64,000 nt of DNA, taken from the NCBI RefSeq assembly GCF_018402285.1, contig NZ_JAGYJH010000004.1, positions 186,001 through 250,000 of the forward strand, read 5' to 3'. This document shows, piece after piece, positions 1 to 7,364 of this stretch; position 1 is the stretch's first letter; each line of letters opens with the position of its first letter. The DNA is from Hyphomonas sp. GTDB lineage: Bacteria; Pseudomonadota; Alphaproteobacteria; Caulobacterales; Hyphomonadaceae. The notes below the pieces were generated by a model, which was not told where the DNA came from, did no database searches, and saw only the letters and a list, made by a program, of their open reading frames with translations. Both the position numbers and the translations under genes were made by a program.

Positions 1-102
1 TTTGGGGCCGAGCGTGACTTTCACTGCGTTGGCGAGAACGTCGACGCCGCGGAGCATCCGCTCGCGTGCTTCGGCGCCGAAAACAACTTGTTTTGCAGCC
101 AT
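1..102 (-). CDS. groEL: Chaperonin GroEL (N-terminal part only)
   Basis: Only the first 34 codons are inside the window; the gene runs off the left edge. The translated start ([19 protein letters not shown] and on to VKVTLGPK) is the classic GroEL amino terminus, the apical-to-equatorial start of the 60 kDa ATP-dependent chaperonin subunit. An AGAGG Shine-Dalgarno lies 8-10 nt before the ATG. It lies 57 nt downstream of groES on the same strand, so both are read as one heat-shock operon from the CIRCE-bearing promoter upstream of groES. Confidence 0.97.
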   Translation of the reverse strand, partial: MAAKQVVFGAEARERMLRGVDVLANAVKVTLGPK

Positions 103-159
103 GTGAGTTACCTCTTGGTTTGAATCTTGGGTTCAGAAAGCGGAAAAAAAGGGCCGGAC

Positions 160-450
160 TTACTTGTCCAGAACGCCCATGATGTCGCTTTCCTTCATGA
201 TCAGCAGGTCTTCACCTTCGATCTTTACTTCGGTGCCGGACCATTTGCCGAACAGGACGCGATCGCCTTTTTTGACGTCGAGCGGAACGCGCTCATTGTC
301 GTCACCAATGGCGCCGTTGCCGACAGCGACAACGATGCCTTCCTGCGGCTTTTCCTTGGCGTTATCGGGAATGATGATCCCGCCTTTGGTTTTTTCTTCT
401 TCTTTCACGCGGCGCACGACGACGCGGTCATGCAGGGGGCGAAGTTTCAT
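160..450 (-). CDS. groES: Co-chaperonin GroES (Hsp10)
   Basis: A 96-residue protein starting [19 protein letters not shown], with the GroES mobile loop ([19 protein letters not shown], about residues 17-35) and the conserved end with [11 protein letters not shown]. It forms the heptameric lid of the GroEL folding chamber in the cytoplasm. An in-frame start 7 codons upstream is possible, but the GAGG motif 8-10 nt before position 450 and the family's usual length favour this start. It is the first gene of groES-groEL and is preceded by a promoter and a CIRCE operator. Confidence 0.97.
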   Translation of the reverse strand: MKLRPLHDRVVVRRVKEEEKTKGGIIIPDNAKEKPQEGIVVAVGNGAIGDDNERVPLDVKKGDRVLFGKWSGTEVKIEGEDLLIMKESDIMGVLDK

Positions 451-524
451 TTTGACTGCCTCTTCGTTCAAAGCTGTCTCGGGGATGTGAGATAGACGGG
501 TCTGCCGCCTGCGCTGCTCAAGGC

Positions 525-567
525 GCGCATCGTTAGCACTCGCCCGAGCCGACTGCTAACGATGCGC
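525..567 (-). promoter_or_regulatory. CIRCE operator (HrcA site) of groESL
   Basis: TTAGCACTC, nine spacer bases, then GACTGCTAA sits at 533-559, matching the CIRCE consensus TTAGCACTC-N9-GAGTGCTAA with one mismatch in the right arm. The inverted repeat extends outward, giving perfect 14-bp arms at 525-538 and 554-567. It lies between the -10 element and groES, covering the expected transcription start, as expected for HrcA repression of heat-shock genes. Confidence 0.93.
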
Positions 568-569
568 CG

Positions 570-598
570 GAGATAGGGATTCCCGGTGCTGGCGTCAA
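570..598 (-). promoter_or_regulatory. Sigma-70-type promoter of groESL
   Basis: On the minus strand TTGACG (593-598) and TATCTC (570-575) are separated by 17 bases, a good vegetative promoter placed directly upstream of CIRCE. The -35 matches five of six consensus bases; the -10 is weaker. Confidence 0.65.
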
Positions 599-936
599 CA
601 GTCTCTGCGTGAAGGTTTTTTTGCGCCCGCTCAGCAGACAGCCCCGATGAATGCCTGAAAGTTGCAGTTTATTGAAATTATTGCAGTTTGAGACCTGCGC
701 GCCCAACAAGGGTTGCCGCGCGGGCCGGCCTGGGGGGAGTGATCGGCGGTTCGCCTGACTTTGCAGGGCATCTGTTCATCTGAAGGCCCTCAGCCCGATG
801 CGCTGGCAGGCTTGCCGCGCGCAGGAAGGTAAATTTTTCCTTGAAGCCGGGCAGTTAACTGACAGTCGCAGAAAAGGTCGACGTCAAAACTCTTGCGATA
901 TGTTCGCAGACTTGAATGCCCGCAGGAGCCGGTTCG
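599..936. other. Gene-free stretch between groES promoter and diguanylate cyclase gene
   Basis: Together with the CIRCE/promoter region this leaves about 340 bases with no credible gene. Open frames crossing it on both strands have no recognisable protein character. An AT-rich patch at 655-690 could hold the promoter of the rightward gene, but I see no clear -35/-10 pair. Confidence 0.5.
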
Positions 937-1812
937 ATGACAATCACGCGCAGCGACGCCTGGAGCGCTGTAAATTTCTTCATGCTGGTGGCGTGTACGG
1001 CCCTGTCCCTTTCGTTCACGGTCTCTCTCCTGTTCTACAAGATGGGTCTGCCTACCGACATTGGCGCTTATATCCGTCTGAACCTGTTTGTCTCTGCCTG
1101 TGTGGCATTGCCCACAGCCATCATTGCCTCGCTTCATGATTTCCACATGCGCGCCTATCAGCGCCGTCTGGAGGAAATGGCCTGGACAGATGCGCTGACG
1201 GGCCTGCTCAACCGTCGCTTTTTCATCCACGCCGCTGAAGAAGAACGCTCGCGCATGCGCCGCACCCGGCAGAGCGCAGCGCTCGTGCTCATCGACCTGG
1301 ATCACTTCAAGCAAGTCAATGATCTGCATGGCCATACGGGCGGGGATGTCGTCCTGAAGGAAGTGGCTGCGATCGCGCATTCAGAACTGCGGGGCCCGTT
1401 TGACCGCCTTGGCCGCTGGGGCGGGGAGGAGTTTGTTGTTCTGCTGAGCTGTGTGGACCAGGAGCAGGCGATGCTTGTCTGCGAGCGACTCCGCCGCCGG
1501 ATCGAACAAACAATTGTCAGGATCGGCACCAAGGAGGTTTCCGTAACAGCCAGCTTCGGGATGTGCATGATGAGCCCGGAGACGCCGCTCAATGCCGCCA
1601 TAGAATGCGCCGATGGCGCGCTCTATGCCGTCAAGCGCACCGGCCGCAACCACGTCCTGTGCCATCAAGTGCCGGAAGGGGATGCTGCGCCAATTGTTAC
1701 GTCGCTGCCCGTCCGGCGCCGTTTTGGAGCGCGCGGACAGCAAGTGGCGGCTGCGCCGCTGCCCGCCAATGACGGTGAGCGTGTTTCCGGCCGAAAGGCA
1801 GCTTCCAGCTAA
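937..1812 (+). CDS. Membrane-bound diguanylate cyclase (GGDEF domain)
   Basis: A 291-residue protein that should make cyclic di-GMP from two GTP. Two hydrophobic helices (about residues 12-34 and 48-68) anchor it in the inner membrane, followed by a GGDEF domain beginning at DALTGLLNRRFF. The active-site loop is RWGGEEF, with GGEEF at 162-166. The region where the RxxD inhibitory I-site normally lies reads GPFD, so the I-site arginine is missing and product feedback may be absent. The start is chosen because AGGAG (924-928) stands 8 nt before ATG 937; the upstream in-frame ATG has no such site. The last 60 residues are low-complexity and unassigned. No sensory domain beyond the two helices is visible. 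Confidence 0.9.
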   Translation: MTITRSDAWSAVNFFMLVACTALSLSFTVSLLFYKMGLPTDIGAYIRLNLFVSACVALPTAIIASLHDFHMRAYQRRLEEMAWTDALTGLLNRRFFIHAAEEERSRMRRTRQSAALVLIDLDHFKQVNDLHGHTGGDVVLKEVAAIAHSELRGPFDRLGRWGGEEFVVLLSCVDQEQAMLVCERLRRRIEQTIVRIGTKEVSVTASFGMCMMSPETPLNAAIECADGALYAVKRTGRNHVLCHQVPEGDAAPIVTSLPVRRRFGARGQQVAAAPLPANDGERVSGRKAASS

Positions 1813-1883
1813 GACCTGCTCCCGGCTTGCCGCGGTCCTGATTTCCTGATTGGAAACTGGCAGCCGCCCGCCGGAGACATTGC

Positions 1884-3086
1884 ATGTCATTACCGCCACC
1901 CCGTAAAGGCCCGCTGACCGATCTGCGGGTCATTGAGCTCGGTCAGCTGATTGCCGGTCCCTTTTGTGGGCAGATCTTTGCCGACATGGGGGCAGACGTG
2001 ATCAAGGTGGAGCCGCCCGGGCAGGGTGATCCGCTGCGCGACTGGGGCCGGGAGGGCTATCCGCTCTGGTGGTCGGTGGTCGCGCGCGGAAAGCGCTGTA
2101 TCACGGCCAATCTGCGCGAGAGCGGGGGCCAGGACATCGTCCGCAAACTTGTGGAGCAGGCCGACTTCCTTCTGGAGAATTTCAGGCCGGGCACATTGGA
2201 AAAATGGGGCCTTGGCTATGAGGAGCTGAAGAAGATCAATCCGCGTCTCATCATGATCCGGGTGTCCGGATACGGACAGACGGGGCCTTACGCAACGCGG
2301 GCCGGGTATGCCTCGGTCGGGGAAGCGATGGGCGGGCTGCGCTATGTCATGGGAGAGGCTGACCGGCGTCCGTCGCGGGCGGGCATCTCCCTGGGTGACA
2401 GCCTTGCGGGCGTGTATGCTGCCCTTGGCGCGCTCGCGGCGCTGCATCACCGCGAGAAGACGGGCGAAGGCCAGATGATCGACGCGTCAATCTATGAATC
2501 CGTGCTCTCGGTGATGGAGGCGCTCGTCCCGGAGCACCAGTTTGAAAATTATACCCGCGAACGGTCAGGCTCCATCCTGCCCAACATTGCGCCGTCCAAC
2601 ATTTATGAGGGAACGGACGGGATGGTGATCATCGCCGCCAATCAGGACACGGTGTTTACCCGGCTTTGCGTGGCCATTGGCCAGCCGGGCCTGAAAGACG
2701 ACCCTGACTACAAGACGCATGTTGCCCGCGGCCGGAACCAGCAGCAGCTCGACGATCTGATCCAGGCATGGGCCTGCCTGCGTACCATCGGGGACATCGA
2801 GGCGATCATGATCGAGCACGGTGTGCCGGTCGGCAAGGTCTACCGTGCGGCGGACATGCTGAGCGATCCCCATTATGCGGCGCGCGGTTCGCTGACCGAA
2901 GTTCCCAGCGCACGCTGGCCCGGCATGCGTCAGCAGAATGTGTTTCCGAAACTGTCGGCCACGCCGGGACATATCCGCTGGGCGGGACCGGAGGCCATCG
3001 GCCAGCACACAGAGGAAGTTCTGACCGAGCTCCTGGACCTGACGCCCGAGCAGGTCGAGAAGCTGCGTGCCAGCGGCATTGTGTAA
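1884..3086 (+). CDS. Class III (CaiB/BaiF family) CoA-transferase
   Basis: A 400-residue protein with the family III CoA-transferase layout: LIAGPFCGQIFADMGADVIKVE near the N terminus, DFLLENFRPGTLEKWGL, the segment MIRVSGYGQTGPY, and GEGQMIDASIYES, which holds the catalytic aspartate that forms the acyl-aspartyl intermediate. Family members move CoA between organic acids; the substrate cannot be told from sequence. A GGAGA motif precedes the ATG. It is convergent with an SDR dehydrogenase 8 nt away, so the two are not one operon, though both could belong to acyl-CoA or carnitine-like catabolism. Confidence 0.9.
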   Translation: MSLPPPRKGPLTDLRVIELGQLIAGPFCGQIFADMGADVIKVEPPGQGDPLRDWGREGYPLWWSVVARGKRCITANLRESGGQDIVRKLVEQADFLLENFRPGTLEKWGLGYEELKKINPRLIMIRVSGYGQTGPYATRAGYASVGEAMGGLRYVMGEADRRPSRAGISLGDSLAGVYAALGALAALHHREKTGEGQMIDASIYESVLSVMEALVPEHQFENYTRERSGSILPNIAPSNIYEGTDGMVIIAANQDTVFTRLCVAIGQPGLKDDPDYKTHVARGRNQQQLDDLIQAWACLRTIGDIEAIMIEHGVPVGKVYRAADMLSDPHYAARGSLTEVPSARWPGMRQQNVFPKLSATPGHIRWAGPEAIGQHTEEVLTELLDLTPEQVEKLRASGIV

Positions 3087-3094
3087 GCCCGGGA

Positions 3095-3913
3095 CTATTT
3101 GGCGGTCAGCCCGCCATCAACGATATGTTCCTGCCCGGTGATGTAGCTGGACGCATCCGAGGCCAGGAACAGGATCAGTTCCGCCACCTCATCGGGTGTC
3201 CCCGGGCGGCCCATCGGCGTGTTTCCGGCGGCGATGATGTTGGGATCGAGGCCATTTCCGCCGTGAGCGGCGGTAAGAGCGGCCGATTGCTCCTTCTGCA
3301 TTGTCTCGGTCATCCGCGTGAGGGATTTCTGCCAGATCGGCGTGTCGATAATGCCCGGATGAACCGAGTTGACCCGGATTTTCAGGCCGAGCTGGGCACA
3401 TTCCATTGCGGCAGCCTTGGTGAAGAGGCGCACGGCGCCCTTGGAGGCACAGTATGCGCTTGCCCCGGATGCGCCGCGCAGGCCGGCGACAGAAGAGATG
3501 TTCACGATCGAGCCGCCGGAATCCTTCATGGTGCGCATGGCCGCGCGCGTTCCGAGGAACACGCTGTCGGTGTTGACCTCCATCTGCCTGCGCCAGTCGG
3601 CCAGCGAATAGTCCATGATGGCCCCGCCAATGGCGATCCCGGCATTGTTGACGAGGATGGAGGGGGCGCCGAGCAGGGCTTTGGTATCAGCGAACACACT
3701 GTCCCAGAGCGCTTCGTCCGTGACATCCTGCCGGGCTGCAGCGGCCTTGCCGCCCGCCTTGTTGATCTGGTCGGCCACGGCTCTGGCGCCCGCCTCGTCA
3801 ATGTCGGTAACCATGACGGCCGCGCCCTCGCGTGCCAGGATTAACGCTGCGGAACGCCCGATGCCGCTGGCAGCGCCGGTAACGATTGCGATCTTGCTCT
3901 TAACTGAAGCCAT
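3095..3913 (-). CDS. SDR-family NAD(P)-dependent oxidoreductase
   Basis: A 272-residue classical short-chain dehydrogenase. The Rossmann nucleotide-binding motif TGAASGIG is at 12-19, the NNAG motif at 89-92, and the catalytic Ser141, Tyr154 and Lys158 (YCASK) are all present. Asp at the end of the second strand (TDID, about 36-39) suggests preference for NAD(H). The C terminus has the usual PGTPDEVAELILFLASD and ITGQ segments. The substrate is not predictable; members reduce or oxidise steroids, hydroxyacyl compounds and sugars. A TCCCTC stretch just upstream on the plus strand gives a GAGGGA ribosome site for this gene. Confidence 0.92.
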   Translation of the reverse strand: MASVKSKIAIVTGAASGIGRSAALILAREGAAVMVTDIDEAGARAVADQINKAGGKAAAARQDVTDEALWDSVFADTKALLGAPSILVNNAGIAIGGAIMDYSLADWRRQMEVNTDSVFLGTRAAMRTMKDSGGSIVNISSVAGLRGASGASAYCASKGAVRLFTKAAAMECAQLGLKIRVNSVHPGIIDTPIWQKSLTRMTETMQKEQSAALTAAHGGNGLDPNIIAAGNTPMGRPGTPDEVAELILFLASDASSYITGQEHIVDGGLTAK

Positions 3914-3956
3914 TGATTCCTCCCTGTGATGGGCAGGACACTAGCAGCCACCGTGC

Positions 3957-3985
3957 TTGACGCGAGAGGATTATTGGTGTTTTAC
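3957..3985 (+). promoter_or_regulatory. Candidate promoter of rpsD
   Basis: TTGACG (3957-3962), 17-base spacer, then TTTTAC (3980-3985), about 100 nt upstream of the rpsD start. The -35 is strong, the -10 only fair. It would leave a leader of roughly 95 nt, which could hold autoregulatory structure. Confidence 0.42.
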
Positions 3986-4088
3986 CCGCCGCTTCATGAC
4001 GGGGTGATGCGGTGCCGCCGTTGTAATCGTGGGCTCTTTGCTTGAGCAACAGCCCGCCGGCCCGCGTCGAAGAATGAAGGACATTGAT

Positions 4089-4706
4089 ATGTCTCGTCGC
4101 CACAGTGCGAAATACAAGATCGACCGCCGCGTCGGTGAAAACATCTGGGGCCGCGCCAAGTCCCCCTTCAACAAGCGCAACTACAAGCCGGGCCAGCACG
4201 GCCAGAACCGCCGCAACAAGGTCTCTGACTTTGGTATGCAGCTCATGGCGAAACAGAAGCTGAAGGCATACTACGGCGACATCACCGAGAAGCAGTTCGC
4301 GAAAACCTATGTCGAAGCAGCCCGCATGAAGGGCAACTCTGCCGAGAACCTCATCGGTCTCCTGGAATCGCGTCTCGACGCCGTCGTTTACCGCGCCAAG
4401 TTCGTGCCGACCGTCTTCGCAGCCCGTCAGTTCATCAACCACGGTCACGTGATGGTGAATGGCCGCCGCTGCAATATCGGTTCAGCCCGTCTGAAGCCGG
4501 GCGATGTGGTTCAGGTCCGCGAGAAGTCGCGCAACCTGGCGCTCGTGCTCGAAGCGCTTGGCAGCCCCGAACGTGACATTCCGGACTATGTGGAAGTCGA
4601 CCCCAAGGCGATGACCGCCACCTATAAGCGCGTCCCGGCTCTGGCCGACGTGCCGTATCCGGTGAAGATGGAACCGGCCCAGGTCGTCGAATTCTACTCG
4701 TCGTAA
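4089..4706 (+). CDS. rpsD: 30S ribosomal protein S4
   Basis: A 205-residue protein starting [14 protein letters not shown], close to the 206 residues of E. coli S4. It has the S4 N-terminal domain and the S4 RNA-binding motif ([28 protein letters not shown]). S4 nucleates assembly of the 16S 5' domain. No N-terminal zinc-binding cysteine cluster is present, so this is the cysteine-free form. GAAGGA before the ATG decides the start. It stands alone, away from the alpha operon, and is followed by a strong hairpin terminator. Confidence 0.98.
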   Translation: MSRRHSAKYKIDRRVGENIWGRAKSPFNKRNYKPGQHGQNRRNKVSDFGMQLMAKQKLKAYYGDITEKQFAKTYVEAARMKGNSAENLIGLLESRLDAVVYRAKFVPTVFAARQFINHGHVMVNGRRCNIGSARLKPGDVVQVREKSRNLALVLEALGSPERDIPDYVEVDPKAMTATYKRVPALADVPYPVKMEPAQVVEFYSS

Positions 4707-4733
4707 GACACCTGTTTTTCTTGAACTTTCGGG

Positions 4734-4766
4734 AAGGCCGCGCCAGACTGGCGCGGCCTTTTCATT
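4734..4766 (+). terminator. Rho-independent terminator of rpsD
   Basis: An 11-bp GC-rich stem (4734-4744 with 4750-4760), loop AGACT, followed by a T-rich run (TTTTCATTTT). It lies 28 nt after the rpsD stop. Confidence 0.88.
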
Positions 4767-4782
4767 TTCGGGGGAGTTCTCC

Positions 4783-5607
4783 TTGGCCATTCCGACCATC
4801 GCCGCTGTCCGCAAGGCTCTGATCGCCCGTCCCGGCAAGCCTTTTGACCTCAACGCGCGCCCAACGTCTGACCGGGACCTGTTTGCCAACAAGGAAGAAG
4901 CCGAGACAAGCCTGAAGAAGGACGCGGCCTCCATCAACGCACTTAAAGACATGCTCTACGCCGATGGCAGCCGCGCGCTGCTGGTTGTCCTGCAGGGGAT
5001 GGATACGGCCGGCAAGTCAGGCACGATCAAGTCGGTCTTCTCCGAGACCACGCCGCTCGGCATGGAAGTAAAGGCGTTCAAGGCACCCAGCAGCGAGGAG
5101 ATGGCGCGGGACTATCTCTGGCGTGTCCACAATGCCGTGCCGCGCCGGGGACATGTCGGCATTTTTGACCGCTCTCATTATGAAGACGTGCTGGTCGCCA
5201 AGGTGAGAGGCTTTGCCCCGCCTGACGCGATCGAGAAAAGGTATGACCAGATCAACGCTTTCGAGAAGCATCTTTCCGAGAACGGCTACACCATCGTCAA
5301 ATGCATGCTCAACATTGGCCATGAAGAGCAGGGTGTCCGCCTGAAGGAGCGCCTCGTTGAGCAACACAAGCTGTGGAAGTTCAATCCGGGTGATATCGAA
5401 GACCGCTCGCTCTGGCCGGAATTCATGCAGGCCTATGAGGCCGCTGTTGGCCGATGCTCGACCCGGCATGCACCCTGGTATGTTGTCCCGGCAGACAGCC
5501 GCACGCGGCGTAACGCCATGATCGCGCGCCTTGTCCGCGGGGCGCTGGAAGACATGGCGCTCAAATGGAAGGATCCCGGACATGATCCGGGATCCTTCGA
5601 TATCTGA
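4783..5607 (+). CDS. ppk2: PPK2-family polyphosphate kinase / polyphosphate:nucleotide phosphotransferase
   Basis: A 274-residue PPK2-fold protein. Family members move phosphate between polyphosphate and nucleoside mono- or diphosphates. The Walker A loop GMDTAGKSG lies at about 72-80, the Walker B/lid motif FDRSHYEDVL near 128-137, followed by the basic lid. The domain is a single copy, so it belongs to the class that phosphorylates nucleoside mono- or diphosphates; the exact class is not decided here. The start is TTG 4783, with GGGGGAG 6 nt upstream and directly after the rpsD terminator. The last dozen residues (KDPGHDPGSFDI) are encoded by a perfect inverted repeat and look like an insertion-derived tail. 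Confidence 0.9.
   Translation: MAIPTIAAVRKALIARPGKPFDLNARPTSDRDLFANKEEAETSLKKDAASINALKDMLYADGSRALLVVLQGMDTAGKSGTIKSVFSETTPLGMEVKAFKAPSSEEMARDYLWRVHNAVPRRGHVGIFDRSHYEDVLVAKVRGFAPPDAIEKRYDQINAFEKHLSENGYTIVKCMLNIGHEEQGVRLKERLVEQHKLWKFNPGDIEDRSLWPEFMQAYEAAVGRCSTRHAPWYVVPADSRTRRNAMIARLVRGALEDMALKWKDPGHDPGSFDI
5569..5597. repeat. Perfect 12-bp inverted repeat at the 3' end of ppk2
   Basis: AAGGATCCCGGA (5569-5580), loop CATGA, then its exact reverse complement (5586-5597). It is inside the coding sequence and codes for the KDPGHDPGSF tail. It also sits at the convergent ppk2/DUF2807 junction, so it may double as a weak terminator stem, although no T-run follows. Its shape recalls dispersed intergenic palindromes of Alphaproteobacteria; no second copy was noticed in this window. 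Confidence 0.7.
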
Positions 5608-5627
5608 CGATCAGGCGAGGCTGCCGG

Positions 5628-6557
5628 TCAGTTGAAGGTGACGTCGCCGCCGCTCGACTTGCCGGCGCTTTGTTCGGCCGGGCGGCCTTCAAAGGTGATG
5701 TCTGCGCCGCTGGAGGCGTTGCCGCTGGCCGAAACGGAAGCGAACGCGTCAACATCGGCGCCGCTCGATGCATTGGCAGTGGCGACTTCGCACAGCAGCT
5801 TGCTGGCATCGACATCCGCGCCGGACGAGGCGGAGATGTCCACGCCGGCGCAGGCGCCGGCCGCTTGAACTTGACCGCCGCTGGAGGCGTTGATGGTGAA
5901 GGTGGCGGGCTGGGTGGAGCGGATGGAGACGTCGCCTGACGAGGACGCGGAGATTTTTACCGGCCCGCTTCCGCTGGCAAGGGCGTCGACTTCACCGGAC
6001 GAAGACGCGCTGACATGGAGGGAGCCGGCCTGGAAGTTGCCGGCTTCGATCTCGCCGGAAGATGAGGCGTTGATCTCGGCGCTTGTAGCCCGGCCAGAAA
6101 GCGTCAGTTTCGCCGCCGAGGATGTGCGCGCCTCGAAGTCAGCGGTGTCTATACCGCTGACATTGCCGGTCGAGGATTGAGCCACGCGCATAGCTGCAAG
6201 ATCCGGGCTGGTGACGCGAACTGTGTAGTAGGGAACTTTCTTGCCGTTGACCCTGATGGTCTGACCGCCGTCGGAGACCTTGAGCTTGCCCCGGTTGCCG
6301 AACAGGCCGCGCTTTTCAAGGCTGGCCCGGGTTATCACGAGCGTATCTCCGTCTACGGACACATCTGCATCGGAAAAGTCGTTGCCATCCGTTTCGATGA
6401 TGACGGAGGTTGAGGGGCCCGGCGTGTAGATCACGTTCATGGCGCCTTTGGTGTCGATCTGGTCGAACGACCGGACATCGATCGTCTTGGTGCCGGCGAA
6501 AGCGAGGGGCGTGGCGAGGGCGGCGGCGATGGCCGTGGTTGTGAGGGTCTTCAGCAT
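5628..6557 (-). CDS. Secreted DUF2807 (putative autotransporter adhesin head / GIN domain) protein
   Basis: A 309-residue protein with a signal peptide (MLKTLTTTAIAAALATPLAFAG). The body is a right-handed beta-helix type repeat, with recurrent A-S-S-S-G-E/D-V units from about residue 145 to the end, typical of DUF2807. Such proteins are periplasmic or surface-associated; the function is unknown, and they often belong to envelope-stress-linked loci. AGGAGG before the ATG supports the start. It is downstream of a truncated GlxA-like gene on the same strand but has its own promoter with a palindromic operator (6594-6622). It faces ppk2 convergently, 20 nt apart. Confidence 0.82.
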   Translation of the reverse strand: MLKTLTTTAIAAALATPLAFAGTKTIDVRSFDQIDTKGAMNVIYTPGPSTSVIIETDGNDFSDADVSVDGDTLVITRASLEKRGLFGNRGKLKVSDGGQTIRVNGKKVPYYTVRVTSPDLAAMRVAQSSTGNVSGIDTADFEARTSSAAKLTLSGRATSAEINASSSGEIEAGNFQAGSLHVSASSSGEVDALASGSGPVKISASSSGDVSIRSTQPATFTINASSGGQVQAAGACAGVDISASSGADVDASKLLCEVATANASSGADVDAFASVSASGNASSGADITFEGRPAEQSAGKSSGGDVTFN

Positions 6558-6593
6558 TCTGGCCTCCTGGGGGCTGGGAGCGTGTTGAAGACC

Positions 6594-6622
6594 ATATGAA
6601 TTATCGAAATACGATATGTCAA
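6594..6622 (-). promoter_or_regulatory. Promoter of the DUF2807 gene with operator in the spacer
   Basis: On the minus strand TTGACA (6617-6622, perfect -35), 17 bases, then TCATAT (6594-6599). The spacer contains the perfect palindrome TATCG-N5-CGATA at 6602-6616. The -35 overlaps the stop codon of the upstream regulator-like gene. Confidence 0.55.
6602..6616. promoter_or_regulatory. Palindromic operator candidate TATCG-N5-CGATA
   Basis: A perfect 5-bp inverted repeat between the -35 and -10 of the DUF2807 promoter. A second related half-site pair, TATCG with N8 then CGAT, lies at 6623-6638. This is a typical position for a repressor. The cognate regulator is not obvious; PadR-type or similar winged-helix repressors use such AT-rich palindromes, but this is inference. 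Confidence 0.5.
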
Positions 6623-7263
6623 TCGTTGTTTTTCGATAAAGTCTGAATTTCGCCGGCCGTTTTGCGCTGGCGTCTCAGAACCATAGGCGGCTGGCCATAT
6701 GCCGGCATGAAAGCCAGCCGCATCCGTTCAGCATCACAAAACCCGGTGTCCGTTGCTATCTTCCGGAGGGGCAGGCCTGTTGTCTCGACCAGCTGGCGGG
6801 CCGCTTCGAGGCGAAGTTTTTCGACAAAGCGCGCGGGGGTGGTTCCTGTCTCGGACCGGAAGATGCGCGCGAAGTTTGGCGGGCTCATGCCTGCTTTTTC
6901 CGCCATGGTCTCCACACGGATGTCTCCTGGGAGGTTCGTCCGGACCCAGTTGATGAGATCATCAAACCGGCCCGAGGCGAGCTTGATGTCCTGCATCACC
7001 GAGAATTGCGACTGACCGCCCTGGCGCCTCTGCTGGACGACAAGTTCGCGCGCAGCGCGCAGCGCGACGTCGCTGCCGAGATCATCTTCGGCCAGGGCAA
7101 GGGCAAGGTCGATCCCGGCCGTAATGCCAGCCGATGTCCAGAACTTGTCATCTCGAACGAAGATCCGGTCTGCATCCAGCCGGATGCCAGGAAAGAGCCG
7201 GGCAAAGCCGTCAGTTCGGCGCCAGTGCGGTGTGGCCCGTCGCCCTTCCAGCAGGCCGATCAC
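6619..7263 (-). pseudogene. 5'-truncated GlxA-family AraC-type regulator
   Basis: The 214-residue reading frame covers the second half of a GlxA-type protein. It starts inside the DJ-1/PfpI-like domain (GLLEGRRATPHW, DRIFVRDDKFWTSAGITAGIDLALAL) and continues with a complete AraC/XylS double helix-turn-helix (about residues 105-200). Full-length family members are near 310-320 residues and carry about 100 more at the N terminus. Upstream in frame the sequence no longer resembles the family and soon enters the 3' end of rimO, so the first half has been lost. GTG 7263 is the likely remaining start. It may be a remnant or a short functional regulator made of the DNA-binding half; I favour remnant. 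Confidence 0.68.
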
Positions 7264-7364
7264 GAGACGCTGGCGCGGGTGGTCGGCAACATGGACAAGG
7301 TGATGGGGCAGAGGCTGGCGCAGGCGCAGGAGGCCGGTGCCCGTATGCGGGCCCGGCCAATAAG

